A DNA stretch of 64,000 bases, taken from positions 291,999 to 355,998 of the forward strand of contig ML769416.1 in NCBI GenBank assembly GCA_009733575.1, in the 5' to 3' direction. Origin of the DNA: Gymnopus androsaceus JB14. Its lineage: Eukaryota; Basidiomycota; Agaricomycetes; Agaricales; Omphalotaceae. Shown piece after piece: positions 33,581 to 45,345 of the stretch; the stretch's first letter is position 1; every line of letters begins with the position of its first letter. The notes beneath the pieces are model-generated. The model had not been told where the DNA came from, made no database searches, and saw nothing but the letters and a program-made list of their open reading frames with translations. The translations under genes and the position numbers were made by a program.

Positions 33581-34385
33581 ATGGCGCTTTTTGCAGTGCA
33601 ACGTGCATGTCCCAAACAAAGTTAAATCGTCGATACCCGTTTTTGTACGGGGATCCTCAAGCCTCAAGCCTCAACTACACCAGTGCTTCTTGAGTGTTTG
33701 TTTGCCCATATTCGTTTCCGGTATGAAGCCTATTTTAATGTTATCAAAGTTATCAGACTAATCGGAAACCCAACGGAACTTGCGTTCGTTCGTCGGGGTG
33801 CCCTCATGCAAACTTTTAAAGCTCAGGCAGCTGTCAATCTGTCGATCCATCCATTGTCACACTTCGGCAGTTCCGTTTCGTGTATGTCGCGCTTCTTGCA
33901 GGCGCGCCGTGTGAGGCCTCGTGCGGGGAGCCCGGGAGCTGCGTCGATGGACGGCAAATAGAAGTCTGGACTGCAAAGGAGCCTCACATCTCTTTCAGCA
34001 ATGCTAAGCAGGCCGTGAGGACGAGGGAGGAGTATAAAGTTTCAAACGGAAGCAAATTCACCGCGTCTTTACTAGGTATAACAACGATTCGCATCCTGAA
34101 TCAAGATAATCTAATTGATTCCAAGTTCTACATACATAGGTTACTTGTCATTTTAATATGGCAACGCCTGCATCCTTTATATTTACACAAAAAAGGCGGC
34201 CACAGGGCAATCTCGTTATTCTCAGCCACCTTGTTCAAGCGCCCTGAGTACTGCCTCGACGGACGTACTTAAATGATAGGCCTAAAAGATCCCCTAGCCC
34301 CATTCCTTCTCTGAGTTGACTCTCATCTTATTTGGTTTACTTGTTCTTCCTCCTTGACTCGAAGGTTTCTATTATCGATTCAACA

Positions 34386-35284
34386 ATGGCCTTCCTTCCT
34401 CTTTTAAGATTGGTGACATTCAGTGAGTTAAATTTCCTTCCTGTTTGCTGGTCACACTGTTGAGACCACCGAATTACAGTTGCCACCCTCGTGTGCGCCA
34501 TAATCGTCCTTGGGTTAGCCGCGCACCTAACCTCGTTGACGGAGGAGCTCGATTTCTTCTTTTCGTTCGCGGCTATGGCTATCGCAGCTGCAGTCCTGAC
34601 GATTATCACATTGCCCATTATGTACGTTCACCATCATGCATCTGAGACGCTCTTTTCCTTATGCTCATCTCTTTGTAGGATTGGCGTTGATTTTGTCCGC
34701 CGCGGCGCCTTTCCATCCATGGTGCTCGTTGAGCTTATCTGGCTCTTTATTTTATGGATTCTCTGGATTTCAGCTGCTGGCCTCGCCTCACAGGCGGACC
34801 AGTTCGAGTTTGGGGACGGTAGTAGCTGCGACTTCTCGAATCGTGAGTAATCTAATGTATTCAAATCGCAAGGCTCTTTGTTAATGCTCATTTTGCATAG
34901 TTCTGATAACTGCTGATGAAGCTGCTGCTTTGGCTGCTGGGTGCCATGAGTTCGCTGCAATCGAAGCATTTAGTTTCTTGGCTTGGATCTTATGTGAGTG
35001 AAACTTATTTCTGTTCCTGTGGTCGTCGTTGAATGTTCCTGCATTTTCCAGTAATGGGCTACAACATTACTCTGTTCGTCTGCGCTATTATAGGTCACAG
35101 TCGGGGAAACCGCACCTGGTTTTCTACTGTCGGCGACGGGCTCTTAACTCGTCGTGATGGTGCGCCTGTGTCTGACAAACAAACGCCAGTATCGACAGGA
35201 GGCGCATACAGCACCACAGCGCCATCGACGATGCAGTATCCTCCCCAGCAACAATACGCCCAGCCCATGACGGCGCAGGTATAA
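34386..35284 (+). CDS. MARVEL-like four-helix membrane protein, copy 1
   Basis: Five exons fit exactly and give 222 aa: 34386-34422, 34480-34621, 34679-34842, 34901-34993, 35052-35284. Four hydrophobic helices are seen: ATLVCAIIVLGLAAHL, AAMAIAAAVLTIITLPIM, MVLVELIWLFILWILWISAA and FSFLAWILLMGYNITLFVCA. The loop between helices 3 and 4 has two cysteines (SSCDFSN, AAGCHEFAAIEAF) typical of fungal MARVEL proteins. The C-tail is rich in Pro, Gln and Thr (QYPPQQQYAQPMTAQV). Proteins with this fold organise membrane domains (eisosome- or junction-like); the specific role here is unknown. The 11-codon ITADEAAALAA in exon 4 is absent from copies 2 and 3. Promoter sequence up to about 250 bp is shared with the other copies. 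Confidence 0.85.
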
Positions 35285-35559
35285 TTGTAGGTGTCGAAAA
35301 TTAGGGAGGAAGATTCGGAGTATTTATTGCTGCTACTCGACCCCTTCACTCGCTATTCCAATGAACTCGTACCTCCATGAGTTCGAGATCCCATTACATC
35401 GCCGTCCGCTCTCTGTTGTATATCATCTCGCTTTCTAAGTGTATTTTGTTCTGTTCTTCATTCTAATTTGACAATTATTCGGCTTTGCATGTAAAGTAGT
35501 AAATTGTTGGAACAACAGTCTTCGTCTGCGCTGTTCGAATTCGCAATAGACCTTGCAAG

Positions 35560-36840
35560 CCCATTACAATGGGACCCGTATTGGTACTCCTCCATCCCAC
35601 TTCCATCCCATCTCCATTCGCTCTTTCTTCCCTCAGCTCCGCTTTCCCTTGCCCAACTCCTTGTCCAACTTCCTCCGCTCCCTCACCCCTTCAACAACTT
35701 CTACAGCGTTTCGCACTATGTCTTCAACGCCTTCAACATTATGCTTCAATCTATCTTTGACCCTCTCCACTGCATCATCTATGGCACCAAGAACAGCGGT
35801 TTGCGTTTCAGACCCTGTCAGCGACTTCAGCTGGGGAGTCGGTAGATGGCAAAGCGGAGGATAAGAGATCGGCTCTGTCTAGCAGGAGCTGAGGCGCAAT
35901 TCCAATTGCTACGGTCGTCGTAGTCGCTGATGCGACTTCTGCTCCTCCGGTAACAGCCCGCCTCAACCGCTGCCGCAGCCCGCTCAAGCTGTACCCATTC
36001 AATCTCACTTCTTTCACTGATGTATGCACTTCCAACTCTCAGGCTCCCTGTCCATGTCCTCCTCATCTAATGTCAATTCTCTCAGAACCTCTAAAAGTGA
36101 ATCCCATACGTCGCCGAAGCCATAATATCGACTTTCATTTTATTCAAGGCAAGGTCACCCAGCTAGCCGAAGCCGACTTGAACTGCAACCCGATTTTGAT
36201 TATCAACAGCCTCCCGCGGCGCTTAGCAAGCGCATCCGCTTCCTTCTTTATCCCCATTGCTCTTTCCCTAGCCCTCAACCTCGCCGCTTTCACAGTCCTG
36301 ACCAGCTTTCTACAGACAACTTCACTGTTGTGCTCAATACCTTGCCCAGTACTTCCAGCTCTCGTCGTCGTACCACGACCTGGGCTAGAGGAGCTGAAGC
36401 AAGAATCCAAGTAGGAGTTTTCGTGGCATGGTCGTTCATTTGCTGAAAAGAGTCCGATTTGGAAGAGTCCGAAGGCGGTGATGTTGAGTGTGTGTTCCTC
36501 TTCTTTGAGATGAAGGAGACTATAAATATCGGTAGAAGCATCTACTTCGATATCCATATCCAACTCGGCTCCGTCTCCTTTATTACTTGAAGTGCCAGTT
36601 ATAACTATAGACGACTTGATATCCCGAACTTCAAAATCCAAATCCAGTAACCCCTCATCTCATCGACTAGAAGTGGCACTGTTGCTGGCGTGGAAGCAGG
36701 AGGAAGCAGGAGTAAAACTCGACTCGTCTTTCGCTGGGATGGACGTTAGTCTCCCTTAGACAGACGCTATATATGACGATCGTTTGGGAGTTGGTCAAGT
36801 GAGTAAGTCGCCAGGTCCGTCTGCGTCCGTGCCCCATCGT
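35560..36840 (-). pseudogene. HAM1-like pseudogene, copy 1 (C-terminal half with deletions)
   Basis: The minus strand carries stretches matching the long copy at 47-51 kb: SSNKGDGAELDMDIEVDAST, then TVKAARLRARERAMGIKKEA, in several frames. Between 36670 and 36480 about 470 bp present in copy 3 is missing, so FDVE-type sequence is joined to a more upstream part (36680-36760). The C-terminal end (EGVEDIVRNAVEVVE at about 35715) is still in one open frame here, unlike in copy 3. Several frameshifts and internal losses make this a clear pseudogene. Confidence 0.8.
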
Positions 36841-37616
36841 TTTGCAGAACAACGTGCATGTCCCATCTGTTAAACAAAGGTAATTCGTCGATGTACCGTT
36901 CTGTACGGGTATCCTCAAGCCTCAGGCCTCAAATACGACAGTGCTTGTTTGCCTATCCGCCTCATTTCCGGTATTTTTAATGTTATCAAACTAATCGGAA
37001 GTCAGGTCCATGCAACTTTGCAAGCCAGCTGTCAATCTGTCCGTGTCATACTTCGGCAATTCTGTTCCGCGTACTTATGCTAATACTTATGCTATCTCGC
37101 GCTTGCAGGCGCGTCTTGAGCCGCGTCGACGGACGTCAAACAGACGTCAAACAGAGGTCTGGACTGCCTGCAACGGAGCTTCACATCTCTCTTAGCAATG
37201 CCAAGCATCCGGGCGGCGGACCGCGAGGGCGAGGGCGAAGCAGGAGTGGAACGTTTCAACCAGAAGCAACTTCATTGTACCTCGACCAGGTGTCATGACT
37301 GTACACAACGATTCGCATAGGATGATTCCAGGTTTTGGACATGGATTATTTGTCATTTTAATATGGCAACGCCTGCATCCTTTATATTTACACAAAAAAG
37401 GCAACCACAGGGCAATCAGAAATCTCGTTAATCTCGATCCCAAACAGACATCTTGTTGTCCCCGCCTCCTGTCTGAGTACTGCCCGGTCGGACTTAAATG
37501 ACAGGCCTAAAAAATTCAGGTCCCCCAGCCCCATCTCTTCTCTGAGTTGACTCCCATATCATTTGGTTTGCTTGTTCTTCCTCCTTGATTCGAAAGTTTC
37601 TGTCATCGATTCAACA

Positions 37617-38509
37617 ATGGCCTTCCTTCCTATTCTAAGATTGGCGGTATTCAGTGAGTTGATTTTTCTTCTTTTGCTGGTCGCACCATTGACCACCGAA
37701 TTACAGTTGCCACCCTCGTGTGCGCCGTAATCGTCCTTGGGCTATCCGCGCACCTAACCGCTTTAACGGAGGAATTACTCGGAGGCTACTATGTGTTCGC
37801 GGCTATGGCTATTGCAGTTGCAGTTCTGACGATTATTACATTGCCCGTTATGTACGTTCATCGTCATGCATCCGAGATTTTTCTTCCTTATGACCATCTC
37901 TTTCAAGGATTGGCGTTGATTTTGCCCGCCGTGGCGCCTTCACGTCCATGGTCCTCGTTGAGCTCATCTGGATCTTCATTTTATGGGTTCTGTGGATCTC
38001 CGCTGCTGCCCTCGCCTCACAGGAGGACGAATTTGTGTTTGGGGACGGTAACAGCTGCGACTTTGCGGATTGTGAGTATTCTATGAATTCAAACTGCAAG
38101 GCTTTTTGTTAATGTTTATTTTGTATAGCTAATATAGCTACTGGGTGCCATGAATTCGCAGCCATCGAAGCGTTCAGTTTCTTGGCTTGGATCTTATGTA
38201 AGTTAAACTCATTTCTGTATTTGTGGTCGTCGTTAAATATTTTGTTTTCCAGTAATGGGCTACAATATTACACTGCTCGTCTACGCCATTATAGGTCACA
38301 CTCGTGGAAACCGCACCTGGTTCTCTACTGTCGGCGACGGACTCTTGACTCGTCGTGATGATGCGCCTGCGTCTGGTTATCAGCCGAACCCAATGTCTGA
38401 CAAACAAACCCCAGTATCGACAGGAGGTGCATACAGCACCACAGCACCATCGACGATGCAGTATCCTCCCCAGCAACAATACGCCCAGCCCATGACGGCT
38501 CAGGTATAA
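37617..38509 (+). CDS. MARVEL-like four-helix membrane protein, copy 2
   Basis: Five exons fit exactly and give 223 aa: 37617-37653, 37707-37851, 37908-38071, 38129-38197, 38253-38509. The helices are the same as in copy 1 with conservative changes (LTEELLGGYYVFAAM, VLTIITLPVM, VELIWIFILWVLWISAAA). Exon 4 is shorter than in copy 1 (SNIATGCHEFAA). The tail carries an insertion, PASGYQPNPM, shared in part with copy 3. Splice sites, phases and intron lengths match copy 1, so all three arose by DNA duplication, not retroposition. Copies 2 and 3 are closer to each other than to copy 1. Confidence 0.85.
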
Positions 38510-39029
38510 TTGAAGCAGTATAAAATTAGGGTGAAAGACTGGGACTAATCATTGCTGCTACTGAACCCTTTCGCCCGCTATTCCAATGAGCTCGCATCTC
38601 CATGGGCTCGAGATTTCACTACATCGCTGTCCGCTCTCCGTTGTATTGCATCTCGCATTCCAATTGTATTTTATTCTGTTCTCCAGTTTAATGACAATTA
38701 TCCGGCTTTTTATGAACAACGAAGATGTAACTGTTGGACTACGCTGCTTGGATCCGATGATTTTTGAAAAATGATCCCTTGAGTGCTTGGAAGGTTACCG
38801 GTCTGGAGCAGACTTGTTCTAATTATTATTGAATCCTTTTCTTTCCAAATCCTGTATATCGAATAAAGTCACAAGTTTGTTACAAGTACAGCAACAAATT
38901 ACAAATTACAAGTGGGTACAACTACAATATAATCTGTAGCAACAGCTAAAGCTACTATATTGATACAACAGTCCCTTTCCAGTCCGCTACCATTCATACC
39001 GCATATTCACGGACAATCGTGTTTTAATT

Positions 39030-39690
39030 TTAGCTTCAATGTATCTTTGACCCCCTCCACTGCATCATCTACGGCAGTAAGAACAGCGGTTTGCGTTTCA
39101 GAGACCACCCTGTCAGCGACTTTCGGCTGGAGAGTCGGTTGAAGGCAAAGCGGAGATAGAGATCGGCTCTGTCTGGCAGGAGTTGAGGCGCAAGTCCAAT
39201 GGCTAATGTCGTCGTAGTCGCTGATATGACTCCCTCTCCTCCGGATCCAGCCCCGTCTGCAGACCTAGTAATAATAGTAGTATCATCTTCGACCGCTGCA
39301 GTCCGCTCAAGCTGTACCCCCTTCAATCCCACTTCTTTCACCGATGTATGCACTTCCACCTCAGGCTCCGCGTCCGCCTCCGCGTCCTCTTCATCCGATG
39401 CATTTCTCCCATAGCCTCTGCAAGTGAATCCCATACGTCGCCAAAGCCGACTTGAACTGTAACCCGACTTTGATCATCAACAGCCTCCCCGCGGCGCTTA
39501 GCAAGCGCATCCGCTTCCTTCTTTATCCCCATTGCTCTTTCCCTAGCCCTCAACCTCGCCGCTTTCACAGTCTTGACCAGCGTCCTACAGACAACTTCAC
39601 TGGCGTGCTCAATACCTTGCCCAATAGCACTCTCCAACTCTCGTCGCACCACGATCTGGGCTAGAGGAAGCACTACAGGAGTTCAAGTTG
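39030..39690 (-). pseudogene. HAM1-like pseudogene, copy 2 (short C-terminal remnant)
   Basis: The minus strand contains the same end region as copy 3: LPLAQIVVRRELESAIGQGI, KAARLRARERAMGIKKEADA and SVKEVGLKGVQLERTAAVED. It lacks the last about 180 bp (present in copy 3 at 47188-47367) and everything upstream of the RRELESAIGQ region. The upstream junction at about 39690 jumps directly to sequence that in unit 3 lies beyond the gene's 5' end (CCTGGTACAGTTCAGTAGAG at 39742 and 51488). So one 3.4-kb-scale deletion removed most of the gene. Confidence 0.8.
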
Positions 39691-40097
39691 AAGTGAAGAA
39701 GCTTTGCTGACATCATTGTCCAACTTTGGTCCTAACTAGCGCCCTGGTACAGTTCAGTAGAGCGCTTCGCTCGCTGTCACTCAGTTGCTGTGCATCTCGT
39801 TTCTGAGATCAGAATTTCAAGCTCAACGCTCAAAGCATGCGTTGGATAAGAGGAGCGAATTGCACGCTGCACATTCAGCGGGAAAGGCTCCAAGACATGA
39901 TCCGCAATTTGAGCATAAGTAGATGTCGGAGACAGGAGGGGGTAGTCCTGAAAGCGCTCTTCACATATTGTAAGCACATTTTCAATCAATTGTTCTTATT
40001 GAGATACTGGTGGGAGGGCCGTAAGCAAAGCGACGACCAGCGGTAGGGAGGAAAGTTGTTTGTAATGCCTGTCTGTTTGGAATGAGAGGCACCAAGA

Positions 40098-40215
40098 GGG
40101 AGGTTGCAATAATGTGGAACGATACAATTCAAAGAGCGTTGTCATTTTTCTGAGTAGCAAGGTCGAGCATTCACCATTATAGCCAGCGAGATGGACGACA
40201 AAGAAAGGGCTGGAA
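40098..40215. repeat. 118-bp block shared with 54709-54830
   Basis: Near-identical to 54709-54830 (two or three substitutions, for example GTGGAACG versus GCGGAACG). It marks the same relative position, downstream of the HAM1-like gene and upstream of the transposon fragment, in both units. No coding signal. Confidence 0.9.
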
Positions 40216-40974
40216 TAGGGGGGTAACGGCTTTTATAAAGCAATTTACGAGATAATCACGAACAGCTTATAAATTCAATTCAAACGAATTCGGCAGCGAA
40301 TTTCGGATGTCATTTGGCGAGCACAAGGCCCTATTCTCCGTTTCACTTCCAGTCGGGGAACGTTGAGTATTCGCGTCGCGAATGCTTTGAGATCAAAGCC
40401 TTATATACTGAAACTTATAGAAATATGTCCAGTGCTTATAATTTATGATAGAACTCAGATATTCCATACCATAGACCAACGGACTCAGAATGAGTAATTA
40501 CTAAGACATACTCTCTTTCATACCATGACGATCTTACTTTAAAACAGATTTTAATACTTCATTGATTCCTCATTGGCATACACTCTATGTCTACAGAATC
40601 ATCTAACGGTCACAGTGGGAGGCGCAAGGGTTCTGGGGGCAAGAAGAAAGCCGAACAGCTTTTGCAACACCACAAGAAATCATTGGAATGGCAGACTTCA
40701 AGAGCAACAATGTCTTTTGGTGCCAATGTTGAGAAGGTAAAAGACCAATTAAACTATGAAAGCATTTTTCATCATTTAATGTACATCTTGGTCAAAATCG
40801 GCTGTTTCTGCTTGATCGACGTACTTTTTGCACATATTTTGTACTTAGTGTGTGTACATAAGCATGATCATTACTTCTCTTGTGTACTTGGTGCTCACTT
40901 TGTGTGACTAGTTTTGACATATCTCACAGTGCTACTTGAGTTTTACCAGTGATTACTTCTGCTTCTAACTACTT

Positions 40975-41062
40975 ACAAGTGTACTTCTGAGTACTTCTAA
41001 CTACTTAAAAATGTACTTCTGAGTACTTCTGAGTACTTCTAACTACTTAAGCGTGTACTTCT
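40975..41062. repeat. ACTTCTGAGTACTTCTAACT tandem array
   Basis: Three to four imperfect copies of a roughly 31-bp unit (TGTACTTCTGAGTACTTCTA followed by ACTACTTAA), within the intron-like part of the transposon remnant. Confidence 0.8.
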
Positions 41063-41973
41063 GAGTTTTTCTAGTAAGCTTTCATCTTTTCTTATTTTAA
41101 TCATTGGTCCTTTCGAAGTCATTGCAGGCAGGGTGAGCGTGGGAACTTTGCCAAAATCTTGCTGCAAGATCGAAGTTGCCACACTACCACTACTACTACT
41201 CATAGTAATAGTAATAATACAATGGCTCGAGTGACTCGTGTCTAAAGCCGACTTGTGGGACCCTGCAATAGGGCGGCCACTTGTGTAAGTACCATAAGCG
41301 CCTTTGACACCACTGAACATTAATGAGTATCAGTCGATCTTTTGAAAAATTTAATAAGATTCACCGGTACTCACCGGTATTCAGAGGTAGATGAATACAT
41401 AAGTTGGGTATTAGCAGCACACACAAATGTATTTCTAAGCACGTCATCAACTCCTAGTTGACACAAAGTAAGCATACGAAGTACATTTAACTATGTTTAG
41501 GTAGGTTGTAGCCGCACAAACCACTATGTACATAAAGTAGGTTACACTCTCATTGGGCCTCTTTTTCCGATGAAAAATACCGTCATATTAAACGCTCTGT
41601 GTGATTCAGATTGGTGGCCTATGTACTTACTACCAGCAATAACTCCTGAAGATACCAGTGGTCAGGTCAATCAAACTGTAGACAGTAAGCCAGAAAATTA
41701 AAATTACATTTACATTTACAAACCAAAAATAGGTCTTCAAGGACTAGATCTAACATCGTTCAATCCAATGGTTCTCCGACGCGTTGACCCGCAAGGCCAA
41801 GAACACTTTGATGCGGACTTTGAGCCTACATTCAATCCCGGCTTTGATCCCAACTTCAATGATTCTACCACCATTGACCCTCCTCCTCATTCAACACCTC
41901 AAAATGGAGCTCGCTGTGACCCACCAGAACTGATACCTATTCCCAAAGATGTTGAAAGGCCGCAAGTGAGAAT

Positions 41974-42578
41974 TAGTGATGTGCCGGCTGGGGCCCGGCT
42001 CAAAAGCCCCGGCCACGGCTCAGATAGCCCCGGCCAAGGCTGATCAAAATGTTGAGCCGGGCCCTACATGGCGGCTGGGGCTCGGCTAGGGCTCGGCTCA
42101 AGCTCAGGCCCCGGCTCAAGGTACATATATAAAATCCCATTTTTTATCTGCAAATAATGCCATTTTCAATGTCAATTCAATGTAAATCATACAACCAAGC
42201 ATAAAATCCATTGTGAGCACATGTACAATCTCAAAAGCAGCCAGAGAATGCAATAGACTAAAATTTATGACTATTTACAACCACTTACATGACATTTGAC
42301 AACAGAATAAAGCTTCTTTTTCCTTAGAATAGTCTTATAAAATGTTGTAAAATTATGTGTTTGGCAAAATATAGTTAGATTTGAGCACAAAATCATGCAT
42401 TCCGTTGGTAAAATAAAGTGCCCTGAGCCCCGGCCCAAGACCCTGGCTCAGGGCTTTCAAGAATCTGAGCCGGGCCTTGAGCCCTCCTGAGCCCTAGAGA
42501 TGGCTGGGGCCAGTTCCGGCTCAATCAAGCCCGGCTCAGAGGGCTCAAGGGCTCTGAGCCCCAGCCGGTACATCACTA
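41974..42578. mobile_element. 605-bp hAT-type MITE in a coding exon
   Basis: The ends are TAGTGATGTGCCGGCTGGGG on the left and, reverse complemented, TAGTGATGTACCGGCTGGGG on the right. GTGAGAAT is duplicated at both borders (41966-41973 and 42579-42586). An 8-bp duplication with a TAGNG start is the hAT hallmark. Subterminal zones are packed with CCGGCTCA / TGAGCCGG motifs; the middle is AT-rich. No coding sequence. Removing it with one duplication copy leaves an uninterrupted reading frame across the site. Confidence 0.9.
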
Positions 42579-42760
42579 GTGAGAATTGAACAGTACCAGA
42601 CCACTTTGTCTTTTGGACAACAAATGGCCACAGCACATACAGGGTCTGGAAAGAGGAAAAAGAGGGGATGCGCTGTCTGTCGTGAGTATGATTGCCCGTG
42701 GGCTGATACCTGTGATGGATCTGGAGGTACAAGTGTTATTTGGGTCCTTGTAATCATCCC

Positions 42761-43523
42761 GATATCAGTCGTAAACGTGTACGGAAAAATTGAGAGCTCA
42801 AAAGAACTTCATTGAATGTGTACATATTGAATCATTGTACATAGATACTATAAACTTGCTAATAATTTGTATGAATCACTATACTTAACTATTAATGAGA
42901 AGTGGGCTTGAGAAAAAGGTGTTGCACATACCTGCACTCAAATCTAGTCATATTCTACAAGAAACCTCCCGAGTTACCAACTACAGCTTTTCTAGCCTTT
43001 ATGGCCTCCCAATGCATGATTTTGCACCTCAAAAAATGCTGATTGAACTGGCAGACAATATACCATACTTGAGGTAAAATTTGGTAGTGGATCCAGCTCA
43101 AATGAGTCATTGAACAATTCATTTGAGATTCCTTCACCTCAGAGTGGGTGGAGAAAGGAAAGGAATGAAAGGTGCTGAGGAAATGAACCGCCACATCAGC
43201 AATCAGCGGCGGCGCCTGTTTGAGCGCTCCTCAACTTGAAAACCCATTGGCTGGGGTTTATCGCAAATGGAGGGCCGTTCCGGACTTGCTTGAAATGAGA
43301 TAAACCTTGAAAACCACTCCACCCATGAAATGAATCGCTCTTTTGATGAATTGTGATGCTGTAAGTGTATGGTTCGCTCCGAAACTTGTGATTTAGGTAG
43401 TTTAGGGTTCTAAACAAAACACACACTCTCTCTTTCCTTTCTCTTTCTTTTCCCTCTTGAAAAAACTTGAAAACACCCATTTCTCCACAGACATAAACCA
43501 TAAGCCATTGATTCCAAGTTCTA
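42761..43523. other. Intergenic, no gene seen
   Basis: No supported frame. The last 17 bp before 43522 (ATTGATTCCAAGTTCTA) match position 34114-34130 of unit 1, so unit 3 begins here at about 43507. Confidence 0.45.
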
Positions 43524-44497
43524 AGATAGAGGACAGGCAAACCCGGCCAACCCCACGTGGCAGATCGTGACGCCCTTTATTTGGTAATTCTCATCAGTAT
43601 AGCTATTTTTCAATCAATTGTGCTCTTTCTAAGGGCTATTGACAAAATCTGCTCCCAACGATCAATGAGAACGTATCTCATCTCAATGATCAGCTTTTTT
43701 CTATACTTTTAAACTAAAAAATGAGAGAGAAATATGAGATACAATTCTGGCTACTTCCGCTAATCGCGCTAATCACGAAAAGTAAGATTTCCGTTTAAGC
43801 TTTTCCATCGTTTACTTTCTTTTTCTTCACGTTTACAGATGGGCAAGCGCAAAATTTAGGTACAGAGCCATGTTTGAAACTGGATCTATCGCTTTTATCC
43901 GGAGTCCAGTAGAGAGGAGGACCTTCATCGGAACACCTTGGAAGCATTGGAGCAGGTTCCTTTGATTACAATCCATCGATTTGTTGTATGGACTTACCGA
44001 TTCATGGATACTTATGCTTGAGGACTGAATGGATGACAAGCTGCTTGGGCTGCTTGCAAATACAGAGGTCACCAGTGTATACTTCCTGATTCAATTATGC
44101 AAGAATTGCTTGACGAAAACATCACCTAGTACATATTCTTATTGTTATTATTGCATTGTATATGCTTATCCTGTATCCATGGTCATATATGTATCATATC
44201 TTTGCTTGTATATAGTTATAGTGTACACTTCTTCACTTGTAATTAGCAATACTCATACATCTTGATAGTATTTTGTATATAACTCGCACAGATTCCATTG
44301 AAAAATCACAGGTAAAATTGGATAACCTTATGAGATGTATTTAAATGAAATGTTCGAGGTGGATTTTGTATAACAACTCTGGTTGGGCTAATAAGAGGCG
44401 AAGAAGAGTTTACGCATGGAAATTTACTAAATAAGGAGTGTGATGTAACGTGTGACATGCTCACGTGGGGTTGGCCGGGTTTGCCTGTCCTCTATCT
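43524..44497. mobile_element. 974-bp MITE, TA target, exact empty site known
   Basis: Ends start AGATAGAGGACAGGCAAACC in inverted orientation, identical for 36 bp on both sides (to CACGTG). TA is duplicated at 43522-43523 and 44498-44499. The undisturbed site is in unit 1, TTCTACATACATAGG at 34126-34140. No transposase frame inside; short frames at 43833-44265 are not convincing. A related but longer-arm element is at 51655-52401. Confidence 0.9.
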
Positions 44498-44683
44498 TAC
44501 ATACATAGGTTACTTGTCATTTTAATATGGCAATGCATCCTTTATATTTACACAAAAAGGTAGCTACAGGGCAATCTTATTATTCTCAGCCATCCATCAC
44601 AAAACCCACACAACAGTGTCTGACAGTGGTGATAGATGGTCATTGACCAATGTCATGGTGAATAGACTACAACAATATTGAAC

Positions 44684-44850
44684 ATCAGCAAAACCTGGGT
44701 GTTCGCCATAGCAAGGTCCCCCTCTGTGCAGCTCTGTACAGAGCTGTACAGCAATTGATCAGGAATTGATATAGATCAGTTGCTGTACAGCTCTGTACAG
44801 AGCTACACAGAGTGGGACCTTGCTATGGGATCACCCAGGTTTTGCTGATG
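44684..44850. mobile_element. 167-bp near-perfect palindromic MITE (foldback)
   Basis: The left arm CATCAGCAAAACCTGGGTG and the right arm CACCCAGGTTTTGCTGATG are inverted. Complementarity continues through CCATAGCAAGGTCCC and CAGCTCTGTACAGAGCTGTA to a short AT-rich loop near 44760. It could form a long hairpin. A diverged right half with CCAGGTTTTGCTGATG sits at 55923-55938. Confidence 0.85.
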
Positions 44851-45194
44851 AAATTCTAGCAAGATGTAGGCAGTGTCTACTGTAGCCATGCTGCTAGGCC
44901 ATTAACACCCATTCACCACCTTATTTAGTGGTTGACACCATTTACCATTGATTTTAGCAATCAACATCTTTCAGCATTGTTCCTAAACCATTGGCATCTT
45001 TTCAACATCATTCTCAACCATTGACATATTCAACATTGACTCACCATTTCCTTTGGAATGCCTCTGAGGTGAAGCTCACACATGATATATATTATCTGAA
45101 CTAATTATAGGAGCTAAATACATAGATAATAGAGGAGAGGAAGTAGTTTAGTATACATATGAAAACCTATATAGGACACTAAGAAGGCTGTCCT

Positions 45195-45345
45195 ATAAAT
45201 GGCATCTTGGCAAAGTGGTTCCGCATGCATGCATACAGCTACTTGCCTCATGGGTTCAATTCTTGGACTCAGTAAATTTAAGAAATTCCAAAATATTGGG
45301 CAGGGCTGGCAATGTGTGGGCCGGTAGGTGCCCTGCTCCATATTA
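45195..45345 (+). mobile_element. tRNA-derived SINE-like sequence
   Basis: A pol III-type A box (TGGCAAAGTGG, 45208-45218) and B box (GGGTTCAATTC, 45252-45262) are separated by 33 bp, as in a tRNA gene. A full cloverleaf is not evident. The downstream body (GGGCAGGGCTGGCAATGTGT, GGGCCGGTAGGTGCCC) is GC-rich and unlike its AT-rich surroundings. This fits a SINE head plus body; a working tRNA gene is unlikely. Confidence 0.55.

Larger units (their letters stand above)
33590..36840. repeat. Segmental duplication unit 1 (MARVEL gene + HAM1-like pseudogene)
   Basis: The left part (33597-33680, containing AACGTGCATGTCCCA and GTACGGGGATCCTCAAGCCT) recurs at 36845-36940. The stretch TCATTTTAATATGGCAACG with CTGCATCCTTTATATTTACA (34148-34190) recurs at 37352-37395 and, slightly changed, at 44517-44552. 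The gene order is MARVEL (+) then HAM1-like (-), as in units 2 and 3. Confidence 0.9.
36841..40215. repeat. Segmental duplication unit 2
   Basis: It repeats unit 1 from 36845 onwards and ends with a 118-bp block (40098-40215, GGTTGCAATAATGTGGAACG) that recurs at 54709-54830 behind unit 3. Unit 2 lacks everything that lies between the HAM1-like C-terminal exon and this block in unit 3, including the TPR gene. Confidence 0.85.
40491..42760 (+). mobile_element. Transposon-derived gene remnant, split by a hAT-type MITE
   Basis: Exon-like pieces read MSTESSNGHSGRRKGSGGKK and LEWQTSRATMSFGANVEK (40587-40738), then LPAITPEDTSGQVNQTVDS with a GTAAGC donor at 41685. This is followed, after AAAAATAG, by GLQGLDLTSFNPMVLRRVDP. 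After the MITE the frame continues QYQTTLSFGQQMATAHTGSG, KRKKRGCAVC and REYDCPWADTCDGSGG. The last has the spaced cysteines of a small zinc-binding tail found in transposon-encoded proteins of Agaricomycetes. A deletion derivative is at 55938-56360. I cannot assign a superfamily. Confidence 0.55.

Noticed and set aside
43833..44265. Short frames inside the 974-bp MITE
   Set aside because: No DDE or other transposase motif; both strands are equally open.
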